A stretch of DNA of 64,000 nucleotides, from the NCBI GenBank assembly GCA_029961685.1, contig JARWKL010000006.1, positions 11,662,748 through 11,726,747 on the forward strand, in the 5' to 3' direction. Both the position numbers and the translations under genes were made by a program. The notes beneath the pieces were generated by a model, which worked only from the letters and a program-made list of their open reading frames with translations, searched no databases and was not told where the DNA came from. This DNA comes from Aristolochia californica. Lineage: Eukaryota > Streptophyta > Magnoliopsida > Piperales > Aristolochiaceae. Of this stretch, positions 1 to 14,500 are shown piece by piece. Each line of letters starts with the position of its first letter. Position 1 is the first letter of the stretch.

Positions 1-3000
1 GTCATTTCTTACAAAAATATAGCCCGTTAAGTATGATAAATCGCCTTAGAATCATTTTTGATTGTTACGTCAGCTTTTTTGAAGTGGGCAAAATAATGGC
101 TTATTTGACTCGGGTAAATATCCCACCACATGCTCACTTGAGAAATTGATGAGCGTTTGTTATTCTCTTTTAAAGGTTTGGATCCATAGGTCATTTGCAT
201 CTTTAACGTGTTTCAAGCATGCATATCCATTTTTAAAACATGTCTAAAAATCTCTTTCATATAAAATTTCAAGCTATTATGGTTGAACTAGTAGGATTTC
301 CCAAACTTGGATAACAAAACTTTTGTGTTCATTTGTCGTATGTGAATAAATTTTATTTACTTACATTTGTTTTTGTATTAAATTTTTTCCATTCATAAAC
401 TCTAAAATTTTCATTTTGTTGTGATCTATTTGCGTGTTCCTCTCTTTTCTTATTTACGAGATGAAGGTGAAGGGCAAGCTAAAGTTTTGATTTAAAAGAA
501 AAAGTATACATTTAAAATATAAATGCACAAAGCACAAATGGAGGCGGAGATAATTCCAAAAAGTGTCTATAATATTTTGGGATTGGAAATTGTTTTTATT
601 TTTTATATATTAGGTTTTGCAATTGTCAAGAAAAAAGGGATTTTAAAACTGAGTGTTGACCCCAATTCCATAAGTCATTTCGTACAAAAATATTGCATGT
701 TATACAAGATAAATTTCTTTACAATCATCTATGATTGTTTGGCAAGCTTTTTGTAAGTGGGTAAAATAATGGCTTGTTTTGACTTGGGTAAATATCCCAC
801 AACACGTTCCCCTAAGAATTTAATGACCGTTTGTTATTCTCTTGAAAGAGTTTGGATCCATTGGTCATTTGCATCTTTAACATGTTTCAAGCATGCATAT
901 CCATTTTTAAAACATTGTTGAAATATTTTTCTTATAAAACTCCATGCTATTAGGGTTGAACTAGTGGAATTTCCCGAACTTGGATAACAAAACTTTTGTG
1001 TTCATTTGTCGTGTGTGAATAAATTTCTTATTTATATTTGTTATTGTTTTAATCTTTTTCCATTCATAAACTCTAAAATTTTCATTTTGTTGTGATCTAT
1101 TTGCGTTTTCTTCTCTTTTCATGTTGACGAGATGAAGGGGAAGTGCCAACTAATGTTTTCTTTTATAACAAAAAGTGTACTTCTAAAATGGAAATGTACA
1201 ATGAACAAATGTAGAGGGAGATAATTCCAAAAAGGTGTTGTAATATTTTGGTATTGGAAACTATTTTTAGTTACTATATATTAGGTTTCTCAATCATCGA
1301 GAAAAGTTGGATTGTTAAACTGAGTGTTGACACCAATTCCATAAGTCATTTCTTACAAAAGTATAGGCCATTATGTATGAAAAATCCCATTAGAATCATC
1401 TATGATTGTTAGGTCTGCTTTTTGTAAATGGGCAACATAATGTCTTGTTTGACTTGGGTAAATATCCCACCGCACGTTCACTTGAGAATTTAATGTGTGT
1501 TTGTTATTCTCTTTAAATTGTTTAGATCCATAGGTCATTTGGATCTTTAACATGTTTCAAGCATGAATATCCATTTTTAAAAAATGTGGAGAAATCACTT
1601 TCTTATAAAATTTCAAGGTATTAGGGTTGAACTAGTGGAATTTCCCAAACTAGGATAACAAACCTTTTGTGTTTATTTGTGGTGTGTGAATAAATTTTCT
1701 TTACATACATTTGTTATAGTAGTTTTGATTTGAGAAAAAAGTATATATCTAAAATGGAAATGCTCAATGCACAAATGTTGAGGGAAATAATTCCAAAAAG
1801 TGTGTGCAATTTTTAGGGATTGTAAAATGTTTTTAGTTTTTATAAATTAGTTTCTACGATCGTTGGGAAAAGTGGGAGGCGAGGGATTTTTAAATTGAGT
1901 GTTGACTCCCAATCCATAAGTCATTTCTTACAATAATATAGCCCGTTACACAAGATAAATCCCTTTACAATCATCTATGATTGTTAGGTCAGCTTTTTGT
2001 AAGTGGGCAAAATAAGGGCTTGTATGACTTAGCTAAAACTCCCACAACATATTTACGTGAGAATTTGATGAGCGTTTGTTATTGGCTATTAAATGCTTCG
2101 ATCCATAGGTCATTTGCATCTTTAACTTGTTTCAAGCAAGAATATCCATTTTTAAAACATTTGTAGAAAACTCTTTCATATAAAATTCCAAGCTATTGGG
2201 GTTGAACTAGTGGAATTTCCAAAACTTGGATAACAATACTCTTGTGTTCATTTGTCGTGTGTGAATAAATTTTATTTACTTACATTTGTTATTGTTTTAA
2301 ATTTTTTCCATTCATAAAATCTACAATTTTCATTTTGTTGTGATCTAGTTTTTTCCTCTCTTTTCTTGTTTACGAGATGAAGGGGAAGGGCAAACTAATG
2401 TTTTGATTTAAAAAAAAAAGTATACATCTAAAATGGAAATGTACAATGCACAAATGCAGAGGGAGATAATTCCAAAAAGTGTCTATATTTTTTTGGGATT
2501 GTAAACTCTTTTTAGTTTTTATATATTAGGTATTGCAATCGTAGGGAAAAGGAGGATTTTTAAACTCAGTGTTGACTCCCAAAATTAGAACCTATTACGC
2601 ATGATAAATTGTTTTACAATCATCTACGATTGTTAGGTCAGATTTTTGTAAGTGGACAAAATAATGGCTTGTTCGATTCGGGTAAATATCCCACTGCACA
2701 TTCACTTGAGAATTTAATGAGTGTTTGTTATTCACATTAAAAGGTTTGGATCCATAGGTCATTTGCATCTTTAACATGTTTCAAGCATGCATATCCATTT
2801 TTGAAACATATGTAGAAATATCTTTCTTATAAAAATCCAAGCAAAAAGTGTTGAATTTGGATAACAAAACATTTTTGTTCTTTTGTAGTGTGTGAATAAA
2901 TTTTCTTTACTTACAATTTTTATTGTTTTAAACTTTTTTGATACGTAAACTCTACAATTTTCATTTTGTTGTGATTTATTTGTGTTTTCTTCTCTTTTCT

Positions 3001-5449
3001 TGTTTACAAGATGAAGGAGGAGTGGAAACTCAAGTTTTGATTTCTAAAAAAAGTATACATCTAAAATGGAAATGGACAATGCACAAATGTGGAGGGAGTT
3101 ATTCCAAAAAGTGTCTAGAATTTTTAGGGATTGTAAATTTTTTTTTTATATATATTGTTTTACAATCGTCGGGAAAAGGAGGAGGCGGGGGATTTTTAAA
3201 CTGTGTGTTGACTCCCAATGGATAAGTCACTTATTACAAAAATATAGCCCATTTTGCATGATAAATCACTTTAGAATCATATATGATTGTTAGGTCACAT
3301 TTTTGGGGAAAATTATGGATTGTTTGACTCGGGTAAATATCCCACATCACGTTCACTTGAGAATTTAATAAGCGTTTGTTATTCTGTTTAAAAGGTTTGG
3401 ATCCATAGGTCATTTGCATCTTTAACATTTTTCAGGCATGCATATCCATTTTAAAAACATGTGAATAAAAAAGTATACATAAAAAATGGAAATGCACAAT
3501 CCACCAATGTAGAGGGAGATAATTCCAAATAGTGTCTACAATTTTTAGGGATTGTAAACTCTTTTTTGTTTTTATATATTAGGTTTTGCAATCATAGGGA
3601 AAAGGAGGATGCGGGGGATTTTTAGACCGAGTGTTGACTCCCAATCCATAAGGCATTTCATACAATAATATAGTTTGTTACACATGATAAATCGCTTAAC
3701 AATCATCTATGATTGTTAGGTCAACATTTTATAAGTGGGCAAGATAATGGCTTGTTTGACTCGGGTAAATATGCCACCGCACGTTCACTTGAGAATTTAA
3801 TGAGCGTTAGTTATTCTCTTTAAAAGGTTTGGATCCATAGGTCATTTGCAGCTTTAACATGTTTGAAGCATGCATACCCATTTTTAAAACATGTTTATAA
3901 TTCTCTTTCTTATAAAAGTTCAAACAATTAGGGTTGAACTAGTGGAATTTCCCTAACTTGGATTACAAAAAATTTGTGTTCATTTGTGGTGTGTGAATAA
4001 ATTTTCTTTGCTAACATTTGTTATTGTTTTAAACTTTTAACATACATAAAGTTTAAAATTTTCATTTTACTGAGATCAATTTACGTTTTCATCTTTTTCT
4101 TGTTTTCGAGATGAAGGGGAAGTGAAAACTCAAGTTTTGATTTAAGAAAAAAGTAGATATCTAAAATGGAAATGAACAATACACAAATATAGAGGGAGAT
4201 AATTCCAAAAAGTGTGTGTAATTTCTAGGGATTTTAAACTCTTTAAAATTTTTATATATTATGTTTTGCAATCGTCGGGAAAAGGCTGAGGGGGGGATTT
4301 TTAAACTGAGTGTTGATTCCCAATCCATAAGTCATTTCTTAAAAAAATATAGCCCATTACACATGATAAATCACTTTACAAATATCTATGATTCTTAGAT
4401 CAGCTTTTTGTAAGTGGGCAAAATAATGGTATGTTTGACTCGGGTAAATATTCCACCGCACGTTCAGATGAGAATTTAATGAGCGTTTGATTTTCTCTTT
4501 AAAATGTTTGAATCCATAGTCGTTTTCTTCTTTAACATGTTTCAAACATGCATATCCAATTTTAAAAGATGTGTAGAAATCTCTTTGTTATAAAATTTAA
4601 AGCTTTTAGGGTTGAACTAGTGGATTCCCAAACTTGGATAATAAAACTTTTGTGTTCATTTGTGGTGTGTGAATAAATTTTCATTACTAACATTTTCTAT
4701 TTTTTTAACCTTTTTACATACATAAACTCTAAAATTTTCATTTTGTTGTGATCAATTTGCGTTTTCATCTCTTTTCTTGTTTACGAGATGAAGTGGAAGT
4801 GGAAACTCAAGTTTTAATTTAAGAAAAATGTATACATCTAAACTGGAAATTCACAATGCACAAATGTAGAGGGTGATAATTCGAAAAAGTGTCTGTAATT
4901 TTTAGGAATTGTAAACTCTTTTAAGTTTTTATATATTAGGCTTTGGAATCGTCGGGAGGTGGGGATTTTTAAACTAAATGTTCACTCGCAATCCATAAGT
5001 CATTTCTTACAAAAATATAGCCTGTTACACATGGTAAATCACTTAATAATCATCTATGATTGTTAGGAAAGGATTTTGTAAATGGGCAAAATAATGGATT
5101 GTTTGACTCAGGTAAATATGCTGCCGCACGTGCACATGAGAATTTAATGGGCGTTTGTTATACTCTTAAAAAAGTTTAGATCCATAGGTCATTTGCATCT
5201 TTAACATGTTTCAAGCATGCGCATCCATTTTTAAAACATGTGTAGCAATCTCTTTCCTATAAAATTCCAAACTATTAGGGCTGAACTAGTCGAATTTCCT
5301 AAACTTGGATAACAAAACTAGTGTGTTCCTTTGTGGTGTGTGAATAATTTTTGTTACTTACATTTTCATTTTGTTGTGAGCTATTTGCATTTTCATCTCT
5401 TTTCTTGTTTATGAGATGAAGGGGAAGAGGAAACTCGAGTGTTTATTTA

Positions 5450-8400
5450 AGAAAAAAGTATACATATAAAATGGAAATGCACAATGAACATATGTAGAGG
5501 GAGATAACTCCAAAAAGTGTCTATTATTTTTAGGGATTGTAAAATCTTTTTATTTTTTATATATTAAGTTTTGCAATCGTCGGGATGCGGGGGATTTTTT
5601 AACTGAGTGTTGACTCTGAATCGATTAGTCAATTCTTACAAAAATATAGCTTGTTACGCATGATAAATTACTTTAGAATCATCTATGATTGTTAAGTCAG
5701 ATTTTTCTAAGTGGGCAAAATAATGGCTTGTTTGACTCGGGTAAATATCCCACAGCACGTTCACTTGAGAATATAAAGGGCGTTTTTTATTTTCTTTAAA
5801 AGGTTTTGATCCATAGGTCATTTGCATCTTTAACATGTTTCAACCACGAATATCTATTTTTAAAACATCTGTAGAAATCTCTTTTTTATAAAATTCCAAG
5901 CTATTAGGGTAGAAGTAGTGGAATTTTCCAAACTTGGATTACAAAACTTTTGTGTTCATTTGTGGTGTGTGAAAAAATATTCTTTACTATCATTTTCTAT
6001 TGTTTTAAAATTTTTCTATACATAAACTCTAAAATTTTCATTTTCTTGTGATCAATTTGTGTTTTGTTCTCTTTTCTTGTTTACGAGATGAAGGGGAAGT
6101 GGAAACTCAAGTTTTGATTTAAGAAAAAATTATACATATAAAATAGAAATGCACAATGAAAATATGTAGAGGGAGAAAATTCCAAAAAGTGTCTATAATT
6201 TATAGGGATTGTAAAATGTTTATAGTTTTTATATATTAAGTTTTACAATTCTCGGCAGGCGGAGGATTTTTAACTATGAGTTGACACTGAATCCATAAGT
6301 CAATTCTTACAAAAATATCGCCCATTACGCATGATAAATCGATTTACAATTATCTATGATTGTTAAGTCAGATTTTTGTAAGTGGGCAAAATAATGGCTT
6401 GTTCGACTCGGGTAAATATCCCATCGCATGTTCACTTGAGAATTTAATGAGTGTTTGTTATTCTCTTTAAAAGGTTTGGATCGAAAGGTCATTTGCATTT
6501 TTAACATGTGTCAAGCGTGGATATTGTTTTTTAAAACATGTGTCCTTATAAAATTCCAATCTATTAGTGTTGAACTAGTGAAATTTCTCAAACTTGGATA
6601 ACAAAAATTTTGTGTTCATTTGTGGTATGTGAATAAATTTTTTTTACTTACATTTGTCATTGTTTTAAACTTTTTCAATTCATAAACTCTAAAATTTTCA
6701 TTTTGTTGGGATCTATTTGCGTTTTCATCTATTTTCTTGTTTACGAGATGAAGGGGAAGAGCAAACCAAAGTTTTGATTAAAAAAAAAGTATACATAAAA
6801 AATTGAAATGTACAATTCACAAATGTAACTGGAGATAATTCAAAAAAGTGTGTGTAATTTTTTGGAATTGGAAACTCTTTTTAGTTTTTAGATATTAGGT
6901 TTTCCAATTTCGGGAAAAGGGGGATTTTTAAACTAAGTGTTGACTCCCAATCCATAAGTCATTTCTTTCAAAAATATATCCCATTACGCATGATAAATAG
7001 CTTTAGAATTATCTATGATTGTTTGGTCCGCTTTTTGTAATTGGGCAAAATAATGGCTTGTTTGACTCAGGAAAATATCCCACCGCACGTTCACTTGAGA
7101 ATTTAATGTGTGTATGTTATTCTCTTTAAAAGGTTTGGATCCATAGGCCATTTGAGTTTTTAACATGTTTCAAGCAAGCATATCTATTTTTAAAACATGT
7201 GTAGAAATATCTTTCTTATAAAATTCCAAGGTATTAGGGTTGAACTAGTGGAATTTCCCAGACTTGGATAACAAAACTTTTGTGTTCATTTGTGGTGTGT
7301 GAATAATTTTCCTTTACTTAAATTTTTTGTTTTTTTAAACTTTTTCCATACATAAACTCTAAAATTTTCGTTTTGTTGTGATGTATTTGCATTTTCATTT
7401 CTTTTCTTGTTTACGAGATGAAAGGGAAGTGGAAACACAAGTTTTTATTTCAGAAAAAAAGTATACATATAAAATGGAAATGGACAATGAACATATGAAG
7501 GGGGAGATAACTCCAAAAAGTTTCTGCAATTTTTAAGGATTGTAAAATATTTTTAGTGTTTATATATGAAATTTTGCAATCATTGGGAGGTGAGGGATTT
7601 TTAAACAGTGTTGACTCTGAATCCATAAGTCAATTCTTAGAAAAATATAGCCTGTTATGCATGATAAATTACTTTACAATCATCAATGATTCTTAAGTTA
7701 GATTTTTGTAAGTGGGCGAAATAATGGCTTGTTTGACTTGGGTAAATATCCCACCGCAGGTTCACTTGAGAATTTAATGAGCGTTTGTTATTCTCTTTAA
7801 AAAGTTTGGATCCAAAGGTCATTTGCATATTTATGATGAGTCAAGCATGCATATCCCTTTTTAAAACTTACGTCTTTGTTATAAAATTCCAAGCTATTAG
7901 AGTTGAACTAGTGGAATTTCCCAAACTTGGATAACAAAACTTTTGTGTTCGTTAGTGGAATGTGATTAAATTTTATTTACTTACATTTGTTATTGTTTTA
8001 AACATTTTCCATTCATAAACTCTAAAATTTTCATTTTGTTGTTATCTATTTGCATTTTGATCTCTTTTCTTGTTTACGAGAAGAAGGGGAAGTGCAACTA
8101 AAGTTTTAATTTAAACAAAAAAAGTATACATAAAAAATTAAAATGCACAATGCACAAATGTAAAGGGAGATAATTCCAAAAAAATGTATGTACTTTTTTG
8201 GGATTGGAAACTCTTTTTAGTCTGTATATATTAGGTTTTTCAAGCGTCAGAAAAATGGGAATTTTTGAACTGAGTGTTGACTCCCAATCCATAAGTCATT
8301 TCTTACAAAAATATATCATGTTACGCAAGATAAATCGCTTTAGAATCATCTATGATTGTTAGGTCAGGTTTTTTTAAGTTGGCCAAATAATGGTTTGTTT

Positions 8401-10620
8401 GACTCGGATAAATATCCCACCACACGTTCACTTGACAATTTAATGTGCGTATGTTATTCTCTTTAAAAGGTTTGGATCCATAGGTCATTTGCATCTTTAA
8501 CATGTTTCAAGCATGCATAGCCATTTTTAAAACATGTATAGAAATCGCTTTCTTATAAAATTCAAAGTTATTAGGGTTGAACTAGTGGAATTTTCCAAAC
8601 TTGGATAACAAAACTTTTGTGTTCATTTATGGTGTGTGAATAAATTTTCTTTTCTTACATTTTCTATTGTTTTAAACTTTTTCCATACTTAAACTCTAAA
8701 ATTTTCATTTTATTGTGATCTTTTTGCGTTTTCATCTCTTTTCTTGTTTACGAGATGAAGAGGAAGTGGAAAATTAAGTTTTGATTTAAGAAAAATTTAT
8801 ACATACAAAATGGAAATGCACAATGAACATAAGTAGTGGGAGATAATTCAAAAAAGTGTCTATAATTTTTAGGGACTGTAAAATCTTTTAAGTTTTTATA
8901 TATTAAGTTTTATAATCGTCAGGGGGCAGGGGATTTTTAATCTGAGTGTTGACTCTGAATCCATAAGTCAATTCTTACAAAAAAATAGCCTGTTACGTAT
9001 GGTAGATCGCTTTACAATCACTTATGATTGTTAAGTCAGATTTTTGTAAGTGAACAAAATAATGGCTTGTTTGACTCGGTTAAATATCCCACCACACGTT
9101 CACTTGAGAATTTAATGTGCATTTGTTATTCTCTTTAAAAGGTTCGGATCCAAAGGTCATTTGCATCTTTAACATGAGTCAAGTATGCATATCCATTTTT
9201 AAAACATGTGCCTTTCTTATAAAATTCCAAACAATTTGGGTTGAACTAGTGAAATTTCCCAAACTTTTGTTTTCATTTGTGCTATGTGAATAAATTTTAT
9301 TAACTTATATTTGTTATTTTTAAAAAAAATTTCCATTCTTAAACTCTAAAATTTTCATTTAGTTGTGATCTATTTGCGTTTTCATCTATTTTCTTGTTTA
9401 CGAGATGAAGGGGAAGTGAAAACTAAAGTTTTGATTAAAAAAAAAAAGTATACTCAAAAATGGAAATGCACAATGCACAAATGTGAAGAGAGATAATTCC
9501 AAAAAAGTGTCTATAATTTTTTTGGATTGGAAACTCTTTTTAGTTTTTAGATATTAGGTTTTGCAATCGTCGGGAAAAGGGGAATTTTTAAATTGAGTGT
9601 TGACTCCCAATCTATAAGTCATTTCTTACAAAAATACATCCCGCTACGCATGATAAATCGCTTTAGAATCATCTATGATTGTTAGGTCAGCTTTTTTTAA
9701 GTGGGCAAAATAATGGCTTGTTTGACTCGGGTAAATATCCCACCACACGTTCACTTGAGAATTTAATGTGCGTATGTTATTCGCTTTAAAAGGTTTGGCT
9801 CTATAGGTCATTTGCATCTTTAATATGTTTCAAGCATGCATATCCATTTTTAAAACATGTGTCAAAATCTCTTTTTTATAAAATTCCAAGCTATTAGGGT
9901 TGAACTAGTGGAATTTCCCAAACTTGGATAACAAAAGTTTTGTGTTCATTTGTGGTGTGTGAAATTTTTTTCTTTACTGACATTTTTCTTTGTTTTAAAC
10001 TTTTTCTATACATCAACTGTAAAATTTTCATTTTGTTGTGATCTATTTGCGTTTTCATCTCTTTTCTTGTTTACGAGATGAAGGGGAAGCAGAAACTCAA
10101 GTTTTGATTTAAGAAAAAAGAATCCATATAAAATTGAAATTTACAATGAACATATGTAGAGGGAGATAATTCCCAAACGTGTCTATAATTTTTAGGGATT
10201 GTAAAATCTTTTTAGTTTTTATATATTAAGTTTTGCAATTGTCGGGAGGCGGGGGATTTTAAACTGAGTGTTGACTCTGAATCCATAAGTCAATTCTTAC
10301 AAAAATACAGCCCGTTACGTATGATAAATCGCTTTACAATCATCTATGATTTGTTAAGTCAGATTTTTCTAAGTGGGCAAAATAATGGCTTTTTTGACTC
10401 AGGTAAATATCCCACCGCACGTTGACTTGAGAATTTAATGAGCGTTTGTTATTCTCTTTAAAAGGTTTCGATCCAAAGGTAATTTGTCTTTCTTATAAAA
10501 TTCCAAGCTGTTAGGGTTGAACTAGTGAAATTTCCATAACCTTATAACAAAACTTTTGTGTTCATTTGCATCTTTAACATTTTTCAAGCATTCATATCAA
10601 TTTTTAAAACATGTGTAGAA
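5450..10620. repeat. Higher-order dimer domain within the satellite
   Basis: Two monomer types alternate. One type carries a shortened passage in which ACATGTG is followed almost directly by TCTTTCTTATAAAATTCC-like sequence, near 6,540, 7,870, 9,205 and 10,485, spaced about 1.33 kb (two monomers; the last step is slightly shorter). The other carries GAACATA after GGAAATGCACAAT, a bare GGAGGCGGGGGA core and CTGAATCCATAAGTCAATTC, near 5,610, 6,290, 7,610, 8,950 and 10,270. The spacing shows that pairs of monomers were amplified together. Borders are approximate because they were placed by eye. Confidence 0.6.
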
Positions 10621-11559
10621 ATCTCTTTCTTATAAAATTCAAAGCTATTAGGGTTGAACTATTGGAATTTCCTAAACTTGGATAACAAAACTTTTGTGTC
10701 CATTTGTGGTGTGTGAGTAAATTATCTTTACTTACATTTTTTATTGTTTTAAAACTTTTTCGTACATAAAATCTAAAATTTTCATTTTGTTGTTATCTAT
10801 TTGTGTATTCTTCTCTTTTCTTGTTTACGAGATGAAGGGGAAGTAGAAACTCCTGTTTTGATTTAAGAAAAAAGTATAGATCTAAAATGGAAATGCACAA
10901 TGCAAAAATGTAGAGGGAGATAATTCCAAAAAGTGTCTATAAAATTTTGGGATTGTAAACTCTTTTTTCTTTTTATATAAGTGGTTTTGCAATCATCGGG
11001 AGGCAGGGCATTTTTAAACTGAGGGCAGACTCCCAATCCATAAGTCATTTCTTAGAAAAATATATCCCGTTATGCTATATAAATCGCTTCACAATCATCT
11101 ATGATTGTGAGGTCAACTTTTTGTAAGTGAAAAAAATAATGGCTTGTTTGACTCGGGTAAATATCCCTACTGCACATTCACTTGAGAATTTAATGAGTGT
11201 TTGTTATTCTCTTTAAAAGGTTTGGATCCATTGGTCATTTGCATCTTTAACATGTTTAAAACATGCATATCCATTTTCAAAACACGTGTAGAAATCTCTT
11301 TTTTATAAAATTCCAAGCTATTAGGGTTGAACTAGTGGAATTTCCCAAACTTGGATCACAAAACTTTTATGTTCATTTGTGATGTGTGAATAAATTTTGT
11401 TTACATACAATTGTTATTTTTTAAACATTTTTGCATACATAAACTCTAAAATTTTCTTTTTGTTGTGATCTATTTGTATTTTCATCACTTTTCTTGTTTA
11501 CGAGATGAAGGGGAAGTCCAAACTAAAGTTTTGATTTAAAAAAAAAGTGTACATCTAAA

Positions 11560-14500
11560 ATAGAAATGCACAATGCAAAAACGTAGAGGTAGATAATTCT
11601 AAAAAGTATCTGTAATTTTTAGGATTTTAAACTCTTTTTAGTTTTTATATAGTAGGTTTTACAATCGTTGGAAAAAGCGGGATTTTTAATCAGAGTGTTC
11701 ACTGTCTTTCCTTAAGTCATTTCATACAAAAATATAGTTCGTTATACATGATAAATCGATTAAAAGTCATCTATGATTGTTAGGTCAGCCTTTTATAAGT
11801 GGGAAAAATAATGGCTTGTTTGACTCGGGTAAATATTCCACCACACGTTCACTTGAGAATTTAATGAGCGTTTGTTATTCTCTTTAAATGGTTTGGATTC
11901 ATAGGTCATTTGCATCTTTAACTTGTTTCAAGAACGCATATCCATTTTTAAAACATGTGTAGAAATCTCCTTCTTATAAAATTCGAACTAATTAGTGTTG
12001 AACTAGTGGAATTTTCCTAACTTGGATAACAAAACTTTTGTGTTCATTTGTGGTGTGTGAATAAATTTTCTTTACATACATTTTTTATTTTTTTAAACTT
12101 TTTACATACATAAACTCTAAAACTTTCATTTTGTTGTGATCTATTTGGGTTTTCATCTCTTTTCTTGTTACAAGATGAAGGGGAATTGGAAACTCTAGTT
12201 TAGAATTACGAAAAAAGTATGCATCTAAAATGGAAATGCACATTGTACAAATGTTGAGTGCGATAATTCAAAAAAGTGCCTTGTATTTTTTGGTTTTACA
12301 ATCATCAGGAAATGGCGGAGTAGGGGATTTTTAAACTGAGTGTTGACTCCCAATCCAAAAGTCATTTCTTACTAAAATATAGCCCGTTACGCATGATAAA
12401 TCACTTTACAAATATCTGTGATTGTTAGGTCAACTTTTTGTAAGTGGCAAAATAATGGTTTGTTTGACTCAGGTAAATTTCCCACCACACGTTCACTTGA
12501 GAATTTAATGAGCGTTTGTTATTCTCTTTAAAAGGTTTGGATCCATAGGTCATTTGCATCTTTAACATGTTTCAAGCATGCATATCTATTTTTAAAACAT
12601 GTGTAGAAATCTCTTTGTGATAAAATTCCAAGCTATTACAGTGGAACTCGTGGAATTCCAAAACTTGGATAACAAAATTTCGTGTTCATTTGTGGTGTGT
12701 GAATAAATTTTATTTACTTACATTTGTTATTGTTTTAAAATTTTTCCATACATAAACTCTAAAATTTTCATTTTGTTGTGATCTATTTCGGTTTTGATCT
12801 CTTTTCTTGATTACGAAATGAAGGGGAAGTGGAAACTCAAGTTTGAATTTTGGAGAAAACTATACAACTAAAATGGAAATGCACAATGCACAAATGTAGA
12901 GGGTGATAATTCCAAAAAGTGTCTGTAATTTTTATGGATTGTAAACTCTTTCAATTTTTATATATTAGGTTTTGCTATCGTCGGGAGGTGGGAGATTTTT
13001 AAACTTAGTGTTGACTCCGAATCCATAAGTCATTTCGTACATAAATATAGCCCGTTACATATGATAAATCGTTTAACAATCATGTATGATTTTTAGGTCA
13101 GGATTTTGTTAGTGGACAAAATAATGGCTTGTTTGACTCGGGTAAATATGCCACCGCACGTTCACTTGAGAATTTAATGATCCGTTTTTAGTCTCTTTAA
13201 AAGTTTTAGATCCATAGGTCATTTGTATCTTTAACATGTTTCAAGCGCATTTCCCTAACTTGGATAACAAAAAAAAATTTGTTCATTTGTGGTGTGTGAA
13301 TTAATTATCTTTACATACATTTTTTATTGTTTTAAATTTTTTCCATACATAAAATTTAAATTTTTATTTTTTTGTGATCTATTTGCGTTTTCATCTCTTT
13401 TCTTGTTTTCGAGATGAAGGGGAAGTGGAAACTCAAGTTTTTATTTCAGAAAAAAAGTATACAGATAAAATGGAAATGCACAATGAACAAATGTAGAGGG
13501 AGATAATTCCAAAAAGTGCCTTTACCTTTTAGGGATTTTAAAATCTTTTTAGTTTTTATTTATTAGGTTTTGCAATCGCCTGGAAGCGGGGGATTTTTAA
13601 ACTGAGTGTTGACTCCCTATCCATAAGTCATTTCTTACAAAAATATAGCCCGTTACGCATGATTAATCATTTAGAATCATCTAAGATTGTTTGGTCAGCT
13701 TTTTTTAAGTGGGAAAAATAATGGCTTGTTTGACTCGGGTAAATATCCCACCGCACGTTCACATAAGAATTTAATGTGCGTTTGTTATTCTCTTTAAAAG
13801 GTTTGGATCCGTAGGTCATTTGCATCTTTAACATGTTTCAAGCATGCATATCCATTTTTAAAACATGTGTAGAAATCTCTTTTTTACAAAATTCCAAGCT
13901 ATTAGGATTGAACTAGTGGAATTTCCCAAACTAGGATAACAAAAATTTTGTGTTCATTTGTGGTGTGTGAATAAATTTTCTTTACATACATTTGTTATTG
14001 TTTTAAACTTTTTCCATACATTAACACTAAGTTTTTGATTTTGTTGTGATTTATTTGCGTTTTCATCTCTTTTCTTGTTTACGAGATGAAGGGGAAGTGG
14101 AAACTCAAGTTTGTATTTAATAAAAAAGTATACATATAAAATGGAAATACACAATGGACAAGTGTAGGTTGAGATAATTCTTAAAAGTGTCTATAAATTT
14201 TAGGGATTTTAAAATATTTTTAGTTTTTATTTATTAGGTTTTGCAATAGTCGAGAGGTGGGGGGTTTTTAAACTGAGTGTTGACTCCCAATCGATAAGTC
14301 ATTTCTTACAAAAATATAGCCCATTACACATGAAAAAGCGCATTAGAATCTTCTATGATTGTTTGGTCAACTTTTTTTAGTAGGTAATATAATTGCTTGT
14401 TTGACTCGAGTAAATATCCCACCGCACGTTCACTTGAGATTTTAATGAGTGTTTATTATTCTCTTTAAAGGTTTGGATTCAATGATCATTTACATCTTTA

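Noticed and set aside
3234..3428. Repeated short minus-strand frames (MLKMQMTYGSKPF type) as genes
   Set aside because: They recur at one monomer position, are open in only a minority of copies, have an open frame on the opposite strand too, and lack any known domain or gene context.
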